A DNA stretch of 64,000 bases, taken from positions 4,316,055 through 4,380,054 of the forward strand of contig BCHH01000002.1 of NCBI GenBank assembly GCA_001599595.1. Direction: 5' to 3'. Positions 57,837-64,000 of this stretch are shown here, in pieces. Position numbers and translations under genes: made by a program. The stretch is from Beverwykella pulmonaria (lineage: Eukaryota; Ascomycota; Dothideomycetes; Pleosporales; Melanommataceae). Position 1 is the stretch's first letter; each line of letters begins with the position of its first letter. The notes under the pieces are model-generated. The model was not told the DNA's origin. It searched no databases and worked only from the letters and a program-made list of their open reading frames with translations.

Positions 57837-60800
57837 CTATATGGCAACAAAGAAGCTCTTCTCCCCCTCTAGCGGCTCCACCCATGCGCGCTTCAAAATC
57901 GGATCCGCACAACTGATCCTGATCCTCTCCGGCGTAGCCGGGGATTGGAGGTGCAAGACTTCGTGTTCGCCGAATTCCACGCGCGCAGCCTTGAGCGCGT
58001 CGCGGATAGCGAAGAATACTGATGAGCCCATGAAAAGGGGGGGTTCGCCTACATATCATCAGTAAACCCTTCCTTCAAGCGATAAGGGAAGGGAAGGGAA
58101 ACGTACCAACACCCCTACTCCTCTGAATAGTCCTCAAATTCTCCCACGTCACATCCTTCAAAAGACTCACATTAAACACCTGTGGAATGTCCCTAAAACC
58201 TGGAATCTTATACGCGCCCGGTCCCCTCGTGAAAATCTGGCCTGACGCCCGATGCCACAGACTCTCTTCCGTGGTAAAAAGCCCCTGGCCTTGCACAAAC
58301 GCGCCCTCGATCTGTCCGTAGTCGATGGCCGGGTTGATAGACCGCCCAACGTCCATTTTTATATCCGCACGCCGACACGTCCAGTCGCCGGTCAAAGTGT
58401 CGATTTCTACTTCGGCAGCCGCGACACCCTGCGTAAAGTAGAAGAACATCTGCCCTGTGTTGGCACCCCACACGTAGCCGATGTCGGGCGTCTTGTAGAA
58501 ACCTTGGGCCGAGAGGTTGACCCGGTCGAAGTAGGCTGTGTGTGCGATCTCCTTCATTGTTGCGTCGGGGCCAAGGCGGTCTCTGTACGGTTGGAGGCGC
58601 GCGTTGAGTTCTTGGCAGGCGTTGAAGATGGCGTAGCCGTTGAGATCGGATGATGCGGAGGCGGCAGTGGAAGATGCGTTGGCTACAGTGTTCGTTGCGG
58701 TTTCCGAGATGAAGACGTTGGAGAGGGGGACTTGGAGTGCTTCGGCGGCGATCATACACATTTTTGTGTGTAAGCCCTGTCCCATTTCTGTTCCTCCGTG
58801 GGCTACGAGAACAGAGCCGTCGTGGTAGATGTGTACGAGGGCGCCAGCTTGGTTCAAAAAGAGCGCAGTGAAGGAGATTCCGAATTTCGTAGGGACAATG
58901 GCTAGGCCTCGCTTGTTCCACTTGTGTGTTTCGTTCCACTGCTCGATTTCTTGCCGGCGCTGGGCGTACGCAGACTCGTCTTGTACTTGCTGGTACATGA
59001 GCGGGACGTACCAGTCTTTCAGCTCTTGGTTGAAGTGCGTAACCATGTTTCCTTCGGGTTTGTAGAAGTTGATGTCACGGAGTTCTTCGACAGGAATCTT
59101 GAGATGATCCGCGATCTCGCTCATATATGTCTCAGCGATGAAAAGCCCCTGAGGTCCACCGAAGCCCCGGAACGCAGTATTCGAAACGGTGTTTGTCTTT
59201 GCCACTCTGCCACGGACATGGACATTAGGGATGGAGTATACACCATCAATGTGCGAGAGTGAGCGCTCGACGACAGCACCACTGAGATCCTGACTCCAGC
59301 CGCCGTTGCAAAAGACGTCGGCATCGAGGGCTTGCAGTTTTCCATCCTTGTTGACGGCGACCTTCCAGTGCGCGAGGAAGGGATGCCGTTGCCCGGATGT
59401 GATGATGTCCTCATCTCTATTGAGCATGCATCGGACTGGGCGACGGACTTTGTTGGCTGCGCAGGCTACGATGCCCGCGAGTTGAACAGACCGCGTCTCT
59501 TTGCCGCCAAAGCCACCGCCCATGCGCTTAATACGGGTGACGACTTTGTTTGCGTCGACGCCGATGATTTTGGAGACATAGGCTTGTGTTTCTGCGGGGT
59601 TCTGCGTGCCGCTGAAGATTTCCATTTCGCCATCTTCGGGTTTGGGAATGGCGAGACAAGCCTGTGTTTCGAGGTAGAAGTGCTCCTGGCCTCCTATGCG
59701 TGCAATACCACTGAAGACGTGGTCGGCGGAGGCAAACGCTGCCTCAGTGTCGCCCTTCTTGATATACCGGAAGTGGTTGAAATAGCTCTCCTTCTCAATA
59801 GCTTCCTCGATTGTGAAAATTGCAGGGAGATCCTCATACTCGACTTTGACCGCTCGTGACGCCTGTTCAGCCCGTTTGGCAGTATCTGCCAGTATCATTC
59901 CGATCGGCTGGCCGGCGGTAAAGACTTCATCGACGGCGAAGAAGACCTCGTCGCAAGAAGGTGCTCCCCACCAATTGGATTCTGGAGTAGCACAGTCCTT
60001 GTGATCCACCCAAGCCACCACTCCCGGGAGCTCGAGAGCCGCCTCCGCATTGACGCCCACGAGTTTGGCATGCGCCTTCGCGGACAGAACAAGACAGCCA
60101 TACAACTCGTTTCTCTGCACGGGTATATCATCTGTATACTGGGCCTCACCCGTACACTGCTTCATAGCAGCCACATGCGGCAGTTCCGAGCCGAGAATCT
60201 TCTGTGTATACGCCGCTGAGGCCGTGTGATCCTTCTTGCCTGACGAGATATCTCTTTCGATCTCGCCAACCGCCTGTGCATCGACGTGTGTTTCCTCGGT
60301 ATGCAGTTCCATGAGCACTTCATGGTAGAACTTGTAGAAGAAACTGAGCGCGAGCGATTTCCGGTACGTGGCCATGCCGCCTGGGACACCGAATCTGAGG
60401 TCGAAGTCTTCCTCTAGCGCACTCATGACGCCTTCTAGGGTTTTCAGGTCGGTGAGCTTCTTGCCTTGGAGGTACACCATGGCCTTCTTTGCTTGGATTG
60501 TGATAGGCGCCATTCCTCCATACACCAGATCTACACTTTTAACGGTGTGCTCCTCGTCTAGCGACACCCTCAAAGCAGCATTGACAATGGCAATATCATC
60601 ATCCTTCCTCTTAGCCTGCTTGTATGCGCGCATGTACTCTCCCTTCTCTTTTGCCACCGGGATTCTTAAACTTGCAATGATCGCATCTGGCGGGAGTGCC
60701 GTAGACCTGTACCCCTTGAAGAACGTCGACATCGGGATCTCAGTAGTCCCATTCAAGCTCTTCGCAACGAGCGTAGCATTGCTGGCCACGAACACAGGAT

Positions 60801-62113
60801 TTAAATCTGAGATAGGACTTGCTGTAGCTAGATTCCCGGCAGGTGTACCTACATTGCGAATCTGGCGCCCCGCAAAGTACCGGATCTGCTTTAAGATTGC
60901 GGCGAATGGCTGTCCACGTACCGGACCGTAGTGCTCGATCGCATTGGCGCAGATTTTCTCGAGATCAGTCAACACGACATTTCCGCCAATCTCGAGATAT
61001 TCATCGCCGAAGTTGAACGTCCGGAGCTCAGGAATATCTCCGACAAAGACAGAAGCGCTGTAGTTCATAGCCTTGAACTTGATCTCGATCTGTGTCTCCG
61101 TTGAACCCGCGATGATCTTCGCAGAAGGATACACACTCTTGATTTCCAACAGCTGCAGTAGTGTGACCGGTCTATACCATCTCTTCCTCTTATTTCCAAA
61201 TGCCAGCGGCTTAAATTCATGTTTCCGTAATTGAGGCGGGAAAATGAGCTCAGTATCGGGCTTGTACTCGATGAAGCCAGGGGGTGTAAATCTCTTAATG
61301 GGCTGCAGATCTCCCGTTTCTGAGCTGTCCTTGCAGCATCCTCCACCACCTACATCGCCGTTCTTCTCCATACAACATCCACCACTTCCACCATTTGCCT
61401 TCGCTTTTCCGCATCCTGTCTTGACGCTGAAGCTTTGCGCGGCGTCTAATATGGGTCGGTATCCCGTACACCGACATAGATTGCCGTCAAAGGCTTCTTC
61501 AACGTCGTGTTCGGTAGGACTATCGTTGTTGCGGAGGAGTGCGTAGAGGCTCTGTTAGTTTCGCATCAGCCATTCCTTTCTTACTTCCTCACCTCACTCC
61601 TAAGGTCTACAGAAGATAAAGGGACATACCATAACAATTCCTGGTGTACAAAACCCACACTGACTCCCATTACTCTTCGCAATTCTTTCCTGGGCTGGAT
61701 GCGGCCTCTTCACACTCCCTATTCCCTCCACTGTAATAACATGTTTTCCATCCACACTGACCAGTGGCGCGAGGCACGCGTTCACAGATGCGTGGTAGAT
61801 CTGTTTAGTTGTAGGATTGTATTGCGAGACAACCTGCATTCCTATCAGTCCTCAGAAGATACAAAGGCCGGGGGAAAAGTATACGTACAACGGTACAAGC
61901 ACCACACCCCCCCTCGGCACACCCCAACTTTGTCCCCGTTAAGCCGACCCCCCTCAAGTACTCAAGCAGCGTAACCTCTGGATCCGCGTCATCGAGTACA
62001 ACCCTCGTGCCATTGAGATAAAAGCGCAGTGTATCGTCATAAGCGGCAGTGACCTCGCTTAGCGAGCTCGTCGAGGCGTCAGTTACCGCTGGTTCGACGA
62101 TGCCCGGCGCCAT
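57837..62113 (-). CDS. Xanthine dehydrogenase (purine hydroxylase I)
   Basis: Four exons (62113-61889, 61833-61630, 61551-58107, 58048-57837) give 1361 residues, the usual size. Two 2Fe-2S domains carry [13 protein letters not shown], and [12 protein letters not shown] with [10 protein letters not shown]. The FAD domain has [15 protein letters not shown] and [20 protein letters not shown]. The molybdenum domain has [36 protein letters not shown], and the catalytic Glu in [14 protein letters not shown]; this last block is split by the final 58-nt intron. A Cys/Gly-rich insert (GGSGGCC...GGGGCCKD) links the Fe-S and FAD parts. The enzyme oxidises hypoxanthine and xanthine to urate with NAD+. 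Two GATA-type sites (near 62213 and 62270) upstream fit nitrogen control by an AreA-like factor, but this is inference. Confidence 0.97.
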
Positions 62114-63691
62114 GGCCTATTTCCAACTCTTCTCGTTGCAGCAGTGAAGTTATCACAAACACGCAAGATATGAAAGTACACAGAGAAAATGAGAAGGACA
62201 ATAAGAGTGAGAAAGATAATGTGTGTAGGAAAGTAAGTTTGCCCTCGATGTGGGGAAATGCCCGAGCTATCTACCCTGTGATGCTGATCTCAGATCTGGC
62301 ACTGCATTTTGGCGTAGCTTTGCAGCGAATCACAAGCTGCTCAATTGCGGCCTTATCACACGCGCACCTCCCGCTCCAGAATGAAGCTCCGTGAATGGGA
62401 AAGCTAGGAGGGCGGCGATGGCCGGGTGGAGGGGCAAACGCCGCTACTCTTTGTTTGGTCTGGCGTTGTGGCGAGCTCCATCCGCCGAGGTGTGGATTCT
62501 CTCGAGAAGCATTCATTTTATACAAACAGCATTTAAACGAAGAATAATATTCAATGGGAATTAATCTGCTAGCTGAGTGTAGTAGATTGGTAGGTGCGCA
62601 GTCCCTAGCAAGACGAATTCAATCCTCGTGCCCTGTTCCTCCAGTTAATTTCATGTCGCTTCAAGGTGACGATACCTGCCCAAGTAAACCACATTTTTTT
62701 GGCAGAGAAATTCTTCTAAACCAAGTCCCAGCCCTTTCAGAATGAGTGTTACACGGCAAGGTCCGGCGTATTGCTTCTTTGCGCCACCACACACACGGGA
62801 GATTGCTGCATGCTCTGTCCTTTCAACTCGTGGCGATCGGCACCTTCCTCTTCACCCACGCATTTGATTGCAGTACGCCCAGCCAAAAGCATCTACACGC
62901 CTCTGCACCACACATCTGTATCAGCCAGAACTCTTTCAGCATAACTAGCCTGCACTTTTCGAATTCATGTCAAAGCTGTTTGAAGAGGGATGGTTGCAAA
63001 TCACTACCTGCCACTACCACTGCCATGCCACTACTAAACTACTACTGTTACACGTCCAACTTCATTGAGGGAAAGAATAAGACTTTACTAGAATCATGCC
63101 ACGTACTCACAACTAGCACAAACGTACCATTTTGTTGATGAAGAAAGTGAAGAGACCACCCAGGAGGCCGCCCAGATAAACCATGACCATACCCAATATC
63201 GAATGCATGTATAGACAGGAGCATACTAGGTAAAGTTTTTAAAAGAACTTCGTGTGAGTCGCAAGTGCACAAGTGGTGATCCAGAGTATGAAGTGAAGCA
63301 AGCCATTCAAAAATCGTGCTAGGTTTCGTGAACCCTCATCACACTCAGGCTATGCTTATGGGTCACCGATAGCCAAAGCGCCAATCATATGAACGATTGG
63401 AGATAGTCAAGTCCGGCAAGAAAGCGGTCATAGCGACAAGGTCCGGTCCAAGCAAGCAAATTTCCCGGACATCGAAGAAGGAGTTTGAAGTTGAGTGTAC
63501 AGAATAGAACATGCAATCAGAGTCATCCATAGGTGCAAGTCATGGCGAAGTCTGATGTCCGGTGCAAGTCATAAAGAAAGGCGTCGGCAGCCCGGTCGAA
63601 TGAATTAGTCAAGCCATATCGGGGCATGCAAGCAAGCATCAATCGACGAGACTTCAGCAACATGTACGTCACATCGGACACATCTGTCAAC
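62114..63691. other. Intergenic, promoter of xanthine dehydrogenase
   Basis: About 1.6 kb upstream of xanthine dehydrogenase and downstream of the partial gene. AGATAA near 62213 and AGATAG (reverse strand) near 62270 are candidate GATA-factor sites. No gene was seen. Confidence 0.5.
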
Positions 63692-64000
63692 CTAAGCGCC
63701 TGGTGGACCTTGGCCTCCTTGCTGTTGTTGTTGCGCAATGGACGAGTACCACATGGCGAGGTAGTTTTGATAGCCGCCGTAAATAGCATAGGGATCAGCA
63801 GCACCAGCTTCCTGGGCTGGGACAGCCGCATTCATTGGTGGCGCACCATGTCCCGCAGCCTGAGGCTGTCCGTACGATGCTTGCTGTGGCTGTTGTGAGT
63901 AGTCACTATAGTTTGGGTTATCTCGTTGACCGCCTCGCCTGTTGCCCCCACCACCGTAACCACCGCCATTCTTCTCCTTCTGCATAATGTTAGAAGAGAT
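63692..64000 (-). CDS. Probable KH-domain RNA-binding protein, C-terminal end (partial)
   Basis: The frame is open to the window edge and ends at 63692. It reads KEKNGGGYGGGGNRRGGQRD (an RGG/GYG-rich stretch), then Gln/Ala/Pro-rich sequence, then DPYAIYGGYQNYLAMWYSSI and a poly-Gln run ending GGQGPPGA. A TATGCAG acceptor at about 63980 suggests that an intron lies just upstream. The Tyr/Trp repeat and Gly-Tyr composition resemble the tail of fungal KH-domain proteins related to FUBP, but no KH domain falls within the window. An RNA-binding role is an inference. Confidence 0.5.
   Translation of the reverse strand: MSSNIMQKEKNGGGYGGGGNRRGGQRDNPNYSDYSQQPQQASYGQPQAAGHGAPPMNAAVPAQEAGAADPYAIYGGYQNYLAMWYSSIAQQQQQGGQGPPGA

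Noticed and set aside
1..64000. tRNA, rRNA or intact transposon genes
   Set aside because: A scan by eye for B-box-like GGTTCGA patterns, rRNA-like stretches, transposase or reverse-transcriptase motifs gave no convincing hit; a covariance-model search would settle this.

Overview
This is nuclear DNA of a filamentous ascomycete (Pezizomycotina). The coding genes are cut by many short introns of 45-80 nt with GTAAGT/GTACGT-type donors. The gene set is fungal: a KRE6/SKN1-type cell-wall glucan protein, a Cyc8/Ssn6 co-repressor, a RID/Masc1-type DNA methyltransferase, an AA9 polysaccharide monooxygenase, a CBM1 protein and a hybrid histidine kinase. I cannot fix the genus; a saprotrophic or plant-associated member of the Leotiomycetes or Dothideomycetes is an inference. 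All splice models were built by hand from reading-frame phase and family conservation.

Layout. 0-6.3 kb: an ankyrin-repeat gene cut by the window edge, a frameshifted NACHT (NLR-type) relic on the opposite strand, a doubtful gene, a NUDIX hydrolase and a decayed BYS1-type secreted-protein gene. 6.7-25.4 kb is gene-rich: hybrid histidine kinase (-), FMN-dependent alpha-hydroxyacid dehydrogenase (-), histidine acid phosphatase (+), RID-type methyltransferase (-), MIC19 (-), a GNAT acetyltransferase (+), a CBM1 secreted protein (+) and SHB17 (+). 25.4-33.4 kb is gene-poor and often AT-rich. It holds a DEDD-type exonuclease relic with four TGA codons, an AA9 LPMO with an inferred 18-nt micro-exon, a short secreted-protein fragment and a possible small membrane protein. 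33.4-37 kb: a YeeE/YedE transporter and UTP7. 37-39.9 kb: a coiled-coil relic and unassigned DNA. 39.9-49.2 kb (all -): KRE6/SKN1-like, a conserved protein with an internal duplication, and SSN6/CYC8. 49.2-55.4 kb is a 6-kb stretch with no convincing intact gene. 55.4-64 kb: HMG-CoA lyase (+), xanthine dehydrogenase (-) and the end of a probable KH-domain protein (-).

How the genes relate. Most are independent housekeeping genes; I see no biosynthetic cluster or operon. The clearest theme is genome defence and decay. A methyltransferase of the family needed for RIP/MIP lies near several broken genes, and in the best-read relic all four stops fit CGA-to-TGA (CpG) changes while CAG codons stay intact. 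The second theme is plant-polymer attack at the edge of the AT-rich island (CBM1 protein and AA9 LPMO). No tRNA, rRNA, CRISPR array or intact transposon was recognised.
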